The position numbers and the translations under genes were made by a program. A stretch of DNA of 64,000 nt from Cladopsammia gracilis. Its lineage: Eukaryota; Cnidaria; Anthozoa; Scleractinia; Dendrophylliidae. The stretch spans positions 1,072,501-1,136,500 of the forward strand of contig JAJGOT010000123.1 of NCBI GenBank assembly GCA_022457155.1, given 5' to 3'. Positions 33,101-45,500 of the stretch are shown here, piece by piece (positions within the stretch are counted from its first letter, which is position 1; each line of letters begins with the position of its first letter). The notes under the pieces were generated by a model. The model was not told the origin of the DNA, ran no database searches, and was given only the letters and a program-made list of their open reading frames with translations.

Positions 33101-35868
33101 TACATTGAATCTATTGAGCGCTCAATTGCCCTTAAGAACAATAAAATTAGCATTCATAATGAAAAGTGGAAGCCAATAATCAACTTTCTGTGACATAGCA
33201 TGTGGAATTTTGAAGTCTTTTGGAAAATTGTGTAAGGTTGTAATATGTAATGTAATGTACATAATGTAATACCGTAGGTAATGTGATGACTAGTTCTTTT
33301 AGTTTCTTTTACTGTATTGCAAGACAGTGTAAAGTAACGTAACATAACGTAATGTAGTGTAATGTAATGTAGTGTAATGTAATGGTTGAGCAGTTAATTA
33401 AAAATAAAAAAAAATAAAAAAAAAACCTCTAATAAATAAAATCTTAATGTCAAGGCTCAAAAAGTCTGGTCATTTTATATCACTGGAAAGTAGGATAACC
33501 TTTTCCAGATGTTCCTGTAGATAAGCCGCACACTCAATTTTTAGCACAAATTTTTGGCCAAAAAGTGTGGCTTATACACCGGTGTTTACGGTATTGTAGT
33601 GCTCCACAGTGTAACTGCCACATGCACAACAAGTGAGAAAAATTGTTTCCAGTTGTTCCATTCTGTAGATTATAATCATTGACCATTATTTCCAAAAAAA
33701 ATCCAAAAATTTACGTTGATTTTTATTGATTTCATAGATGTTATGGATGAACTATAAAGTATTGCTCTTCTGGCAAAAAAAAAAAAACAATTTTGGAGGT
33801 GCGTGAGGGCTTATTTCTCCTTTTACAGCACTTCCCTATCCACCCATGGTAGACACACCCACCCCAAAAAAAATTTCAAAAAAAAATAATTAATTTTTAT
33901 CAGATTAGATGGTTAGAAGTAAAAAATTCTAATTTCTTTTGTGTTTGTTCTTTCTCCACCAGATTTGAAGGAATTGCAGCCAATACATCAAGGGACATTT
34001 CCTTTTTTAACTTTTTTTTGTACCCAGACCTCCTGGTCATATTTTTTGTATTTTGTGAAAACTATTTGAATAAATTATGCTAATTTCTGATGATTGTAAA
34101 TTTTACTCATGTGCACAGCACGCATGTGGTAAGGTCTGGGAGGGGGTGTTTTTCTTAGTCATTTTTTTTGGTGTCACATTTGTGCATGCAAATTTATGCA
34201 CGCATATATTGTTACTAACCGGGTTGTCAGGCTACATACAAATTCTACAAAAATGGCTGCTGCACTCGGCATGTGCTTGGTTTTCAAAACCATAGTTTTA
34301 TCTAGTCGGAGTAATAACACACATTGAAAATATTCAAAATGCAAAGAGAAGGCTTAAAAGAATACTCAGAAGCCGCTGTAGTGGAGAAAAAGAAGAGCTT
34401 TAAACGACAAAATCTTGTTTCAAAGAACTTCATGCATGTTTTTTTCAATGCGGGGCTGTTTCTTTCGAAGAAGCAGAGTCTTAAAGAATTTTCAAGCAGC
34501 CTAGTCAAGCCGAGGTACTTTACCATAAGGTGGCTTGAATGGATTTTTTGGAGGCGATAACCCCCAAGTTTGAGCATCAACTTTGATGTCATTAACAATG
34601 CTATGGAAAAACCGGTGTTAACATTGGAGTTGCCATAGCAACGTAATGACGCCATGACGTTTTTACTTGCTGTTGTATTTCTCGGCACCAGGTTTTTTTT
34701 GGTAATCGCACAAGGGAGCTTGTACCTCCCATAGCCACTTCGATTATGGCAAAGATTGAACAAATTCTATAAGAGCATTTAGGAAATTTTTGGGGATGAA
34801 GTTTTTGGGATAATAAATACAGTGAAAAACATACTATCCCCATAATTGGCTGATATCTAAAGAAAACGGTGCGCTTTGGGAATCCAGTTTCATCTTATAG
34901 TACAAGAATTTGGTTTTATCGACTGAGTTGATAAGGTAAATTAGCCACCGTAAAAAGATTCGAGAAAGCTGACGTTTCGAGCGCTAGCCCTTCGTCAGAG
35001 CGAATCAAGGGATTGTGGGTAGTGTGGTTTTATATAGTAGGAGGAGCTCTGCCATTGGTGGAAATTTTGTGACGTGAAAAACAAATGTAAATTAGTTGAA
35101 TGAAAAGCGTTCGTTAATTCCGTGGGGTTTGAGAGTGCCAATTCGAAAGATGATTTTTTGTTCTAAGTTTTTACGGCTTTCTGTGTTGCCCTGGTGTAGG
35201 GAAACGCCACAGATTGTCATGTGTTGCTTAGAATGGTTAGCAAGATTGAAATGACGCTTTTCATTCAACTAATTTACATTTGTTTTTCACGTCACAAAAT
35301 TTCCACCAATGGCGGAGCTCCTCCTATTATATAAAACCACACACTACCCACAATTCGCTCCGACGAAGGGCTAGCGCTCGAAACGTCAGCTTTCTCGAAT
35401 CTTTTTACGGTGGCTAATTTACCTTATCGACTCAGTTGATAAAACCAAATTCTTGTGCTTCACCCCCACCGACGCAGCACCACAGTTTCTCTAGAAACTA
35501 ACCCCATTCATCTTATAGTAGTTTGATTCCATCTGAGATCGTGTGTGAAAAAGTAAGGGGATTGCTTAGGCCGCTTGCGAGGAAAAAGGATTTGATTAGT
35601 GTGCGTTCAGCTGCTCTTGTTCCCATTTTTGTATGTAATTTGGTCTAATTTTATTTTCTGCATTTTTTTATAGCTGACTAACATTGAGGAAGGTTACATA
35701 TCACTTATGGATGATAATGGTGAGACTCGCGAGGACTTGAAACTGCCAGACGGTGATTTGGGTAAAGAGATCAAAACTAAATTTGATAACGACGAGCAAC
35801 TTATGCTGACTGTTCTCTCCGCATTGGAGGAAGAACAGGTTGTAGCAACCAAGCCAATGACCAAATAG
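28299..35868 (+). CDS. EIF5A: Eukaryotic translation initiation factor 5A (eIF5A), complete coding region, 3 coding exons
   Basis: Coding exons are 28299-28463, 30519-30623 and 35674-35868 (TAG), joined by GT-AG introns into 154 residues, the length of human eIF5A. Exon 1 (preceded by an acceptor ending at 28287, so a 5' UTR exon lies upstream) has the hypusination loop [12 protein letters not shown], with the modified lysine at residue 50. Exon 2 carries [20 protein letters not shown], completing the SH3-like domain. Exon 3 encodes the OB-fold C-terminal domain ([20 protein letters not shown] to VATKPMTK). The protein binds stalled ribosomes and promotes peptide bond formation at difficult motifs and termination, after deoxyhypusine synthase and hydroxylase act on Lys50. 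The second coding intron (about 5 kb) is a landing zone for several transposons. Nothing suggests loss of function. Confidence 0.97.
29304..29737. mobile_element. Non-autonomous DNA element (GTCAGGGAAA family) inside LINE pseudogene
   Basis: Terminal repeats CATGGTTGCCACA / TGTGGCAACCATG enclose many copies of GTCAGGGAAA near both ends. CACAA flanks both sides. No coding capacity. Confidence 0.7.
29850..30286 (-). mobile_element. tRNA-derived SINE with 15-bp target duplication
   Basis: Flanked by ACAACAGACATCAGA at 29835-29849 and 30287-30301. On the minus strand it holds a tRNA-like head with A box (TAGCTCAGTTGGTAGAGC) and B box (GGTTCGAACCC), then a body ending CTTCAACGGGG-complement sequence. 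The target-site duplication shows LINE-mediated retrotransposition into the reverse transcriptase pseudogene. It is itself interrupted at 29963-30140. Confidence 0.8.
29963..30140. mobile_element. 178-bp DNA element inserted in the SINE head
   Basis: Starts CAGGGTTGTCC and ends GGACAACCCTG (11-bp terminal inverted repeats). Flanked by GATACC at 29957-29962 and 30141-30146. Removing it and one GATACC restores a continuous tRNA-like sequence. Confidence 0.8.
30667..31232. mobile_element. Long-inverted-repeat MITE in eIF5A intron
   Basis: Ends TTTAAAGTGCTACTACGATC and its inverse, with arms of about 250 bp. Same family as the elements at about 1243-1808 and 11693-12262. Confidence 0.75.
31445..31599 (+). 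CDS. Possible first coding exon inside the second eIF5A coding intron (weak)
   Basis: ATG at 31445 opens 51 codons ([18 protein letters not shown], then [15 protein letters not shown]) ending at a donor G|GTAAGAG. It is too short to separate a nested gene from the start of a decayed DNA transposon. No following exon was found. Confidence 0.22.
32315..33595. mobile_element. DNA element with GTGTATAAGCCGCAC ends, host of the LINE insertion
   Basis: The left end (CCATAAACACTGGTGTATAA) and the right end (TTATACACCGGTGTTTACGG) are inverted copies. The LINE fragment 32917-33424 lies between them. Confidence 0.55.
32917..33424 (+). mobile_element. 5'-truncated LINE 3' end with 15-bp target duplication
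   Basis: Flanked by ACCTCTAATAAATAA at 32902-32916 and 33425-33439. It encodes the C-terminal end of a LINE ORF2-like protein ([20 protein letters not shown] to [12 protein letters not shown], stop at about 33193), followed by a TGTAATG-rich microsatellite and an A-rich tail, as expected for a 5'-truncated insertion. Confidence 0.75.
34903..35506. mobile_element. Penelope-like element remnant, inverted halves, 14-bp target duplication
   Basis: Flanked by TTCATCTTATAGTA at 34889-34902 and 35507-35520. Two inverted halves share the stretch from GGTTTTATCGACTGAGTTGA to TGACGAAGGGCTAGCGCTCG. Each half carries a hammerhead-like core: (CTG)ACGAAGGGC..GCTCGAAACG. The same end sequence is familiar to me from Penelope-like elements of marine invertebrates. 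Confidence 0.65.
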
Positions 35869-35930
35869 ATGAATGGACGACACTTGACAATTCCACTCTT
35901 GAACAGTAAAAAAAGCTGTACTGATAAGAC

Positions 35931-35936
35931 AATAAA
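35931..35936 (+). terminator. Poly(A) signal of eIF5A
   Basis: AATAAA lies 62 bases after the eIF5A stop codon and is followed by a T-rich stretch. This is the expected position for a short 3' UTR. Confidence 0.75.
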
Positions 35937-36385
35937 AGAATACTTCTCTTTTTCTTTTCTTGTGCTAAATACACTTAGATTCTACTTCACAGTATGTTTA
36001 GTTAGTGAGTTTTTCTCATTAAAAAAATTTAATTGAGCTTATAACATGCTATATTTAGCGCTAGGTTATGGTTTCTGAACAGTTCTTGTTGTTTAGGATG
36101 AAACTGTTTGAAATGCTCCAAAACCTAGCCGTCAGTTATATATGTGTCTGTTCTCCATTTGCAATCATGTTTTCTTTCTCTGGAAGAGTACAGGTTGGTT
36201 TGGAAAGAGACATTTTGTGATCTGCCAAAGCACAAAATATTTTGGGAAGGAGAAACTTAAAAACAAAACAAAAATTGAGGAATACAAAAATTAAAGCTTT
36301 GTCAGGCAGGTTTCAGTGGTCCTTATTTGTATCAATAATGGCAATAATTAAATGGGTTGGTAGAAAAGGGGTGAAAGTGGTGTTG

Positions 36386-36797
36386 TTAAAGGGATGGTTT
36401 GGCGCATGTGCACAGATTAAAATGCTTTATTTGCTTTCTTACCAATTTTATTGGTTAAAAAAACCACTCACATTTACTTCAATAATCACATAGTATAATT
36501 AGTCCAAACAAAGCGAAGGATGACCAAATTACAGAAAATTTCAATGGATTACCCCGACAAAGTCAACACTGAATAAAACCTTTGACCTGAAGGATTTATT
36601 CTACTCTCTGGTGGCTTTAATGGTGCACATGGGTATGTATAATCATCCATTCAATCAGCTGACTGACCGCGACATTTTCATGGACAAATTTCCTGCCATA
36701 GTTACCTACTCATTTCCGATTGGTCTAAACAATGAAATTAAATGGCTTATTGCATCATAGCTTGCACATGCGCTGAACCGTGAAACTCTCCCTTTAA
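36386..36797. mobile_element. TTAA-bounded MITE
   Basis: TTAAAGGGATGGTTTGGCGC at the left and CTCTCCCTTTAA at the right, with inner GCATGTGCA arms. Shares its right TTAA with the next element. Confidence 0.65.
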
Positions 36798-37389
36798 GGT
36801 GGCTCCATATAATTATTGGCCAGTCTTCCAAATAAAATATACACGAACTTTATTGCTGTCTTTTGAGAGTTTTGTTTCACCATAGTAGGCAAAAAATACA
36901 CATGCACGTAGCTTAGGCTTTCTCGTTTCAGAGAAGTCTAATTTGGAAGGCGTGTCTCATTACCATGGCAACCAATGATTGAGTTGTTGGGGTTGTTGTT
37001 CAAGGCTAGCAAACCTCTCAACGGATTTTCTCGGTTTTTACCAGTAAATATTCACGATTTCTGGTGAAACAGAAGAAACATTCAGTAAGTCTTGTCTAAC
37101 AAAGCCATAAAAAATCGGTACATAATTTTCGGCAATTTACTCACTTTTCGTTTTTTACGTTCATTGCGTTTGTGTATGTACAATAATTGACCTTTTTGTG
37201 GCTGAGAACAGGAAATACTACCAATTTGTCAAATTTTCTAAAAATGCACCGTGTGGAATGCGCACAATAAACGTTTTAGTTACCGTAGAAACCTCTATTT
37301 TCATGACGTCATCAAAATAAACGCGCGCTTGCGCCATTTTCGTGCCCATGGCTCGCGCGCCCAAAAAAAACTATGTAGAGCCACCTTAA
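36794..37389. mobile_element. TTAA-bounded DNA element
   Basis: TTAAGGTGGCTC / GAGCCACCTTAA ends; abuts the element at 36386-36797. Confidence 0.7.
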
Positions 37390-39306
37390 CATATGGGGCG
37401 AATGCTTGCCCGTTTGGGTTGTCAAAGGTCAATCTGTCTTTATTCGTGACTGAAGGCTGATCTCCCAAGAATTTCACTGAAACAGCCCGCTTTCAGGCAG
37501 ACATTTACATAATGGTTGAACGTTTAAAACGGAGGTCTGCAGTGAATGTAGACTTGAAGCCTTCAGAAAACTTTGGCGTGAATCTTCCTTTTAAGCCAAT
37601 TGATGTGTTGCACAGTAATTTTATGTAAAGAGAGATGGGTTAAATTTTTTAAAACAAAATGGTGATCCTAGTGAATCATGAGCCTGTCCAGCTACTACAA
37701 CCCGCTCAGAAATCCTATCGTTCTAAAATCACCTCGATAATTTTTTCCCTGCAAAGAAAATGTTTTATTACTTTTTTGCATCCAATCTCGTCTCCAGGGT
37801 CCTTTCTCTTCAGCTACGTCATCATTAAGATGATGAAGCGGAGGGGGGGGTAAGGAAATTCCAGTAATGTATTTTTCAGCACCCTCTTCTACAGAAAAAC
37901 GCGGAAGAGGATTATTGGATAAATTGGATAAAAAAAAAACTATTTTTGGTTAATTAACTCTAATTTAGATATTAAAATCAATTTTCGTTGTCGTTCTTGG
38001 GATCGGATTTCTTAATTTACCGGTAACTTCTAAAGGAGGTGCGAAGGATTTTGGCCTAATTTTAACTTTTTAATGAAAATGAAATTCTGGGATGTATGTT
38101 TGGGAGTGAATATGTTTTTAGATTTTGAATGACAAAAGGGGAGGGGATATTTGGATGGTCTCGTACATCTCTGTCACTATCAGAACTTTAAACCAACTTA
38201 CTACACTGACATCAGGGGTCACATCTGCGCACAGGCCCGTTACGCAGTACCCCTTACAAAAATTCATATAACAATATTACTATTATTATATTATTACAAG
38301 TGATAAACAATAAAGGGCACAATCATGGCTTTATCAGAGCGTTCTCTGCAATCATTGTGGTAATGAATGCACATCAAGACGCATGCGTAGCATGTTCACG
38401 TTTCAGAGACTTGCCTTTGAGGAAATAAAGATAAAGCTTCCATTTTGTTTCCTTGAGACAAAATGCCTTGAGTCTGCATATCAAGCTACGGATTTGCGAA
38501 CATGGCGAACTTGCTGAGGGTAAGATTCGGGGTAGGGGAAGTGAATTCATAACAAAATTCTCCTTTCAAAAATTCAGTTTTATACTATAAAATCTCTGTT
38601 GAAGGCTTGTGTGGTAAAAAATGCGAACGCACTCTGTTTATAAGAACTTGACAAACCGTCCTTGTGGGAATATATGTAACTGTTCCGTTGTGCGAGACGG
38701 TCGCGCGCGGCGATTTTCCAACACGCTCTATTATCATCCCTTGAGGAAAGCAACTTTTGATTGAAGTCTCCAACGAAATCATTTTTCCACCAGACCTTTT
38801 TCTCGACACTCCCTTCGGGAAACTTCGCACGGGCCTGTTGCGAATTCCCTTCAAAAATTTCATTAACCTTTTTAGGATAATGGGAAGGTTATGTCGTCTA
38901 AACGTACTCGCCAAGGACTCAATAAAGCTTTATCTACCATAATTGTGGGAGCACATGTGGCATTGCGCATGCGTGTTATGGCATACAAATATTGTGGCAT
39001 GAACGAGACTTTTTGAACAAACGGAACAAAATGTAAATTTACGGGCGTCTTGGAAAACGTTTAGAACTCGTGAACCGGGTAATACTCCTTTAGAATCTAA
39101 TTACAAATGGAAACATGAATAAAAAATATATTCAAAAGTCAATGTTGAATAGTCACAAGAACTTCATCCCAACTTCAATTTGTTTAATTTTGATAAGTTA
39201 TGCCCTTTTCATGAGTTTATAATAACAGGGCATGTTAGCGTTTATTCTAAAGCAATTTCGCAAAACTCCCGTAAGCTTTGATTCTAAATTTTCAATACTT
39301 CAGCTA
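37390..39306. other. Repeat-poor gap between eIF5A and P4HA, no gene seen
   Basis: A minus-strand open frame at 38585-38890 has no recognised family. No splice-framed exon was found. Confidence 0.35.
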
Positions 39307-39778
39307 AAGGCTGGTTCTCATATAATCGTCCCGGTCGTCCCGGTCGTCCGAGTCGTTTCAAAAAGTGCACGAACGACCGGGACGATTATATGAGAACACT
39401 TCTGAGACGACCCGGGACGATCGCAAACGACCCGGACGACTGGGACGATCGCGGTCGCTTGGATAGAACTGTGTTATATCCGGACGACTGGGACGATCGT
39501 GAATAATCGGGGACGATCATATAAGACTACTCTCAGGCGATCGGGACGACTGAGGCGATCGAAGCAACCCAAATCTACCCCAGAATGCAGCATTATTGCC
39601 CAAAACATGTTGTCAGACACAGTTTACGACTGCGCTATTGACGTTCGAGACGACCGGGACGACCGTATGAGAACCCAAATCGCTTGAGTCGTCCCGATCG
39701 TCTGAGTCGTTTGCGAAAAACTTTTGAAACGACTCGGGCGACCGGGGTGACCGGGACGATTATATGAGAACCAGCCTT
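39307..39778. mobile_element. MITE rich in GACCGGGACGA subrepeats
   Basis: AAGGCTGGTTCTCATATAAT at the left and its inverse at the right. The internal sequence is built from many CGACCGGGACGA-like units on both strands. Confidence 0.75.
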
Positions 39779-41465
39779 AAAACGTTTTTTAAAATGCAGC
39801 ACTATTTCTATATACCTTACACAATCCTAATCTAAAGATGGTTAATTCAGCATTTTCGCAAGCGGAAGTTTGAAATAAAACCAGCCTAAAATTCTAATAA
39901 GATTTACTGTTGCGATGCGGTGCATGCTACTTCATCAAACAATAATGCAGATGTACCGGTGATTAAAATTATTCCTAAACACTAGGGTATTACGTAAATA
40001 ATACTTTTCTGTGGCACTTGGAAAGTTAACTGAAGGAACACGTTTGGAGGTTTTATAAGCTAGTATGACATGACATTCATATAGGTGTCTTGAATTACAA
40101 TGGTCGGTCTGGCAACACGGTCCTTGACGTCCTTATGCTTGTTTGTCCCCCAGATTGGCGATATTATAAAATTCTATGTCATAAAGGTTATGCAAATCTC
40201 AGACGCTTAAAATTTACATAGTCAAAACATCTGACTGTCTTACTACACTACAGTATTGACCGACATTAGATCCCAAAACTACGCTTTCATATGTCACTGG
40301 CCACTGACGGCTGTTACAACGACCCGGCCGGTCACACTTCGACAAGGTTATGTTTTCTTCGAGAACATAACAAAGTTGCATTTTTCCCCGTTCTTTTGAA
40401 ATGCTTTCAAAATCAAACAATACGGTCACGCAATGTTTTCTTTCAAGAAACGCGGGACGAGCCAACATGTTTTATTTCCCCCCAAAATATATGCTCATTT
40501 GAAGCGTTATTGGTCTAATTTGCGTTATTTTAATTCGTTCACGGCTTTGTTCCTCTGAACGCGATAAAATTGAACATGTGTTAATGTTTCTTTCGTGCCC
40601 CTTGCACACACGGAAGACCCGGCAAAACTTTCGTCGCGCCGATGTTTATCTCGTTCCGTCCCGACAAATGACTGCTGGGTCTCCGAGGATGATGAAAGCT
40701 CTGTTGATAGAAGCCTACATTGTGGCGTTCCGTTCTTTAAGTAAGGTAACGATTGTTTCGAGTGTTTGCACTTTATTCTATTACTGGGGCCCCGGTTTCA
40801 CAAATAAGCCCCATTCAAAAATTGACGTCAATTTTGAGTCAACGTGACTATACACCCGACATGAACATATTAGCGTGCCAGATTGGCAGGCTAATTGAAC
40901 ATGCCATTGCTATGAGGATTCTACACCATGAAAAATATTATTGTTACCGCGCCGTTTATTTACAGATTGATACCTTATCCATGTGGTACACATATGCGTA
41001 CTCATGCGCAGTGCGTTGCAGGTTGAATAAGCTGTCATTGATTATGGGTGCATTTTTTGGAACATATTCTGTCACTCCGAAATCAAAATAGGCTGAAAAA
41101 ATTCGTGATCTGAAATAGATGCATAATTTCGAATTATCGTGGGTTTTTTTTTATGGAGTAACGAAATATTTCAAAATACAGCTACATCCGTTCGGTTGAT
41201 CCTTTGTTTTCTTTAGTGAATCTTGAATAAATCGTTAGTTCGACAAACAAACAAGTACTGGAATTTCCCAGTTTTAAGATACCATTCTGTGACCTTAGTA
41301 AACAAGTTTATTATTTCGTTTGCAAAAAGTTTCCTTTCCTCGAACATAACTGTTTAAGATCTGCACTTAATTTTCTTAAATGCCGTCGGCAAATATTTTA
41401 TATTTAGCAGACATTTGCAACATAACGTCGCTTCATTCTCACCCCCAGAGCTCCACGTCTTTTTA

Positions 41466-42351
41466 TATACAGCTGTTTGATTAAACGTTGTCATTGATCG
41501 GTCTCATCCCTACGCGACCAGACCGAAAAGGATTATGGGGAGAAATCAATTCACATTCAATAACTGCACATTATCAAAATACGGAACGTCCTTATCGAAG
41601 CGACTCTGGTTGTCTTTGCGTAACACGCGAAGACAAACATGAGTTTTGTTCTCCGTTGTAAACGCGATATAGAATAATTAATCATGCATTTTAATTCACC
41701 CATACTCCCTTTCGGTCTGGTCGCGTAGGGGTAAGACCGATCAGTGACAACGTTTAATCAAACAGCTGTATACAGTCTTTTGATTATCGGTCTCATCCCT
41801 ACGCGACCAGACCGAAAGGGAGTATGGGTGAATTAAAATGCATGATTAATTATTCTCTATCGCGTTTACAATGGAGAACAAAACTCACGTTTGTCTTCGC
41901 GTGTTACGCAAAGACAACAAGAGTCGCTTCGATACATATTCCATTAAGGACGTTCCGTATTTTGATAATATGCAGCTATAGGCCACTTCGAAAAATACCA
42001 TAATACTCTTTAAAGTGCAGGTTTGGGTGATGCTTGATGTAAGCCGGATATTTCCAATTTCTTTTGTTTTCAGCACGATATGCTTCAACTTCTTGGTAAT
42101 TTGCATACGGTCCACATTTGTGTGCGAATACACAATGGTACTTCCTAGCATTCCGACATGTACTCTGAATCTAACAAAGGAGACTTGAATAATTACAACC
42201 CGGTGAGGCTAAGCCTGGACATAAAAGATTATTATGGTATTTTTCGAAGTGGCCTATTGAATGTGAATTGATTTCTCTCCATAATCCTTTTCGGTCTGGT
42301 CGCGTAGGGATGAGACCGGTCAATGACAACGTTTAATCAAAAGACTGTATA
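41466..42351. mobile_element. Two adjacent elements sharing GATTAAACGTTGTCA ends, one with a nested insert
   Basis: Units 41466-41770 and 41770-42351 have the same ends (ATCGGTCTCATCCCTACGCG). The second is split by 41979-42256, which has TAGGCCACTTCGAAAAATAC ends and carries a fragment matching 1-140 of the window. Confidence 0.75.
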
Positions 42352-42387
42352 TTGCGTTACAATTGCGTTTCAAGCGAAAATAGTCTA

Positions 42388-42495
42388 AGGCCCGGTTCAA
42401 ACGTCGAGAACCTAATGCAAATGAGCAAGAACAATAGATTTTTCTCATTTGCATTAGGTTCGGCACATGTGAAGTTCGACGTTTGAACCGGGCCT
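42388..42495. mobile_element. Small palindromic MITE downstream of P4HA
   Basis: AGGCCCGGTTCAAACGTCGA to TCGACGTTTGAACCGGGCCT with central CCTAATGCAAATGAG arms. Confidence 0.75.
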
Positions 42496-42581
42496 AAGGA
42501 TTGTGACCACCGGAAAGTAGAATTTTTTTTTTAATTTAAATAGTAAAAAAAAAAACTAAAATCAACAATCGGAAGGGCTGC

Positions 42582-45500
42582 TCAGGCTCGTGAACACGGT
42601 CGGCGAAACTCTTGTCCTCTTTCATTGATCCATTTGTTAGCAACTACAAAATAAAACAAGTCACCAATATTAAGAAATGCTGGGAATAATTTTATTCAAT
42701 AACAGCATGGATGTAAAGGGAAATCCACAAAACAGGCCATTTTTGTGCTTGGAGGGTGAGGTACACGCGCGGAATAGCTCGCGCTTCGCGCTCTAGATAT
42801 GTTTTTGAGGCTTTAGAACGGCAGGTGGCAATTAAGAAATAAAGGAACCGAAGGAAAGTGCGAGAAAATAAGTAACATTTACATTTATTTATGGTAAGGA
42901 TCCCCTATAAAACTGACTCGGGGATCTTTGTTACTATTAAGGGTGAGAAAAATGCCTGTGTTTGAACTACATGTATTGCACACAAGTCCTTTATTCCTTG
43001 GGGTAAAAACAGTGACATACAAACGAGGTTCTCGACATCAGTTTTTGCTTCGGCATACATATTTTCTCTGGCATATTTGGCTTCATTAGTTAAAAGAGGG
43101 AGTAATTGTAATCTTTGAGATCTGTTTCTTAAAATATTTACCCCATTTCGATCCTACAATCACCGGGCAAGCAGCATGCCATGTCCTTTTGTCGGGACGG
43201 CCAAACTTGTCGATGTTATACCAGAATACTGCATCGCCCTGCAATAAGAAGGAAAGAGTTGATAGGACCGGCTGGAGCTTTGGGGACAGTGTCCCAGATG
43301 AAATGTCGTGTTTTCATGCCATGGCCAAGAGCTTAAAAATAGAAATCAAATCTGCAAAGGACCGCAAACGATAATGCTGTAAATGATACGTAGGATCTAC
43401 GAAAGACCTAATCAGGCAAAAAAAATGAACAAACATAACCGAAAAACTGCGAGGCTGATCCGACAACGTAAAAAAGTAGACTTTGCGAGACACCAATACG
43501 ACAGAAACCGATAAAGCAGGGTAGCAACCGCGGACAGCTGTTTCGCTTTGTTGGAAGCCTGATAGCCATGTGTTGGATCCCAGAGAAGTAGGTGAGAAGC
43601 AGTCTCGTTCTTGCTTCTCCAGCAATGTCCATTGAACTGTAGTCTACGAGTCTGCACTTTTTCTCCAAACTACTGCTTCTGTTTTGCTCTTTTGAATCTT
43701 TTTATCCAATTAAGGTGTATATTTGGTGGCATTTGGCGATATAACATGGAAATATGCCACGCGAAATGTTATCTCGGCGGGATAGTGTCCCCGTAGCATG
43801 AAGAAACTAGGAGTGATACATACATTTGTCAATAAAACCGAGTTGAAGTCCATGGAAAAATTTACAATCACTGAACTTTAGATTTGAATACGAGTACGAG
43901 ATTGAGTACGAGTACGAGTACGACTTCTGAATTTTAAGCCAGTCACGTCTCCAGAGCTGTCCCTCCTTCCTGTTGCTGACCAGAAAGTAAAGAGTCTCTA
44001 GGTATAAAATTGTGCTGATAAATGGTTATTTAGAGCACGCGAACTAGGTTTTAAAAGTCGTACTCGTACTCAACCTCGTTTTCGTAGTCCGATCTAAAGT
44101 TCGCTAATGATGACTCCTGCTTCTACCTAGTAACGTAAGTTTTCAATTGATAAATAATTCAGATTTTGCCGAAATTATTTGGCGCAGGCTTCCACATACA
44201 AACACAGTAAGCAAAAGTATAGCGACATATTTGCTCTGGTTACCCATGATCAAACAAGCGCGAAGTCCTCAATAGAGCGTTTTCACTCACGTGACCAGCG
44301 GCCATATTGGTTTACTGAAACAAAAGAAAATGTTTGCATAAAAATAGAGTTCAATTCCCGGAGGATTGGTTTGGTACACCAATATGGCCGCCGTTTCTTT
44401 GTTTTGGAACACCGATATGGCCGCCGTGACGTCAGATGAAAACGCTCTATTCAGTGCCAACAAGATTATTTTCTGTTGGTGCTAAACAAACCTTTTTAGG
44501 ATAAACAACTTCTTCAACGTCCAGAAACACTGTTGCGCCCCCAGCTTCAACATCACTCATCTACAGAAAAAAAAACCAAATACCATAGTTAAATACAGTT
44601 GATATGCAATAAATCGGTGAATAAAGTCTGGTGTAGTTTTTCCCAACGGTGAAAAATGTTACAAGACCAGCTGTTCAAAACCGCCGCTTGGTTAGCTCAT
44701 GGGGCGTGTGGGTGGGTTGTGCCTAAATCATACCATCCAGAAGGACGTCGGACATCTTATTGAGACTTATATAACGTAATGTCGACACTTAAAATTTTAT
44801 TTTCAATAAATTTTTAAGTGTAAAAAAGAAAATCCAAAATCCCCACTGAGGATTGAACCTGTGACCTCAGCTAGGCTTAGACTTATATAGCCTACCGTTC
44901 CACTGTACTACCTAGCTTCTCGGGTTGCTTAGTCCTAAATTTAACTATATAAACTGCTACCCCTAACCTCAACTGAAAGCTAACCAGTTACTCCGTTATA
45001 TAAGTCTCAATAAGGTGTCCGACGTCCTTCTGGACGGTATGATTTGGGCTTGACCGTGGGGGTGGCGGGTGGGGGGACGCCCATATAAAAATGACGTGGT
45101 CGATAGTCGTTCCTTTTTGGGATTAAAATTCATGGTTCCGGGTACCAGTAAGGGTGTTTAAATCGAAAATGACCACTGTTTAAGGTATTAAGCCAGAAAG
45201 ATGTACTTTACCAGGTACCCATTACAGTATAATAAATGCTGATTTACGTACATAAATTAACGCTGTGGCGATTCTGTCTCCCGTTGAACCGACAGGCAGA
45301 CTTCCATCTGGATTCTGGAAAGCGATATAAAATAGCAGTCAGTAGCAGTAAACTTTTCAACAATAGGCCTTTCCTTCGTGAAAGACAATTTATTTCACCT
45401 TACAAAATAGAGTAGAGTCGACAGGAGGTTTTTAAAAGATCGTTGAGAGCGCATAAGGTTCGATGAGAGTGTATGCGAGTACGAAACGAAACGCGATCAA

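Noticed and set aside
38585..38914. Minus-strand ORF weakly resembling a ligand-gated channel segment (GTVTYIPTR)
   Set aside because: No ATG, no convincing splice sites and only one short resemblance.
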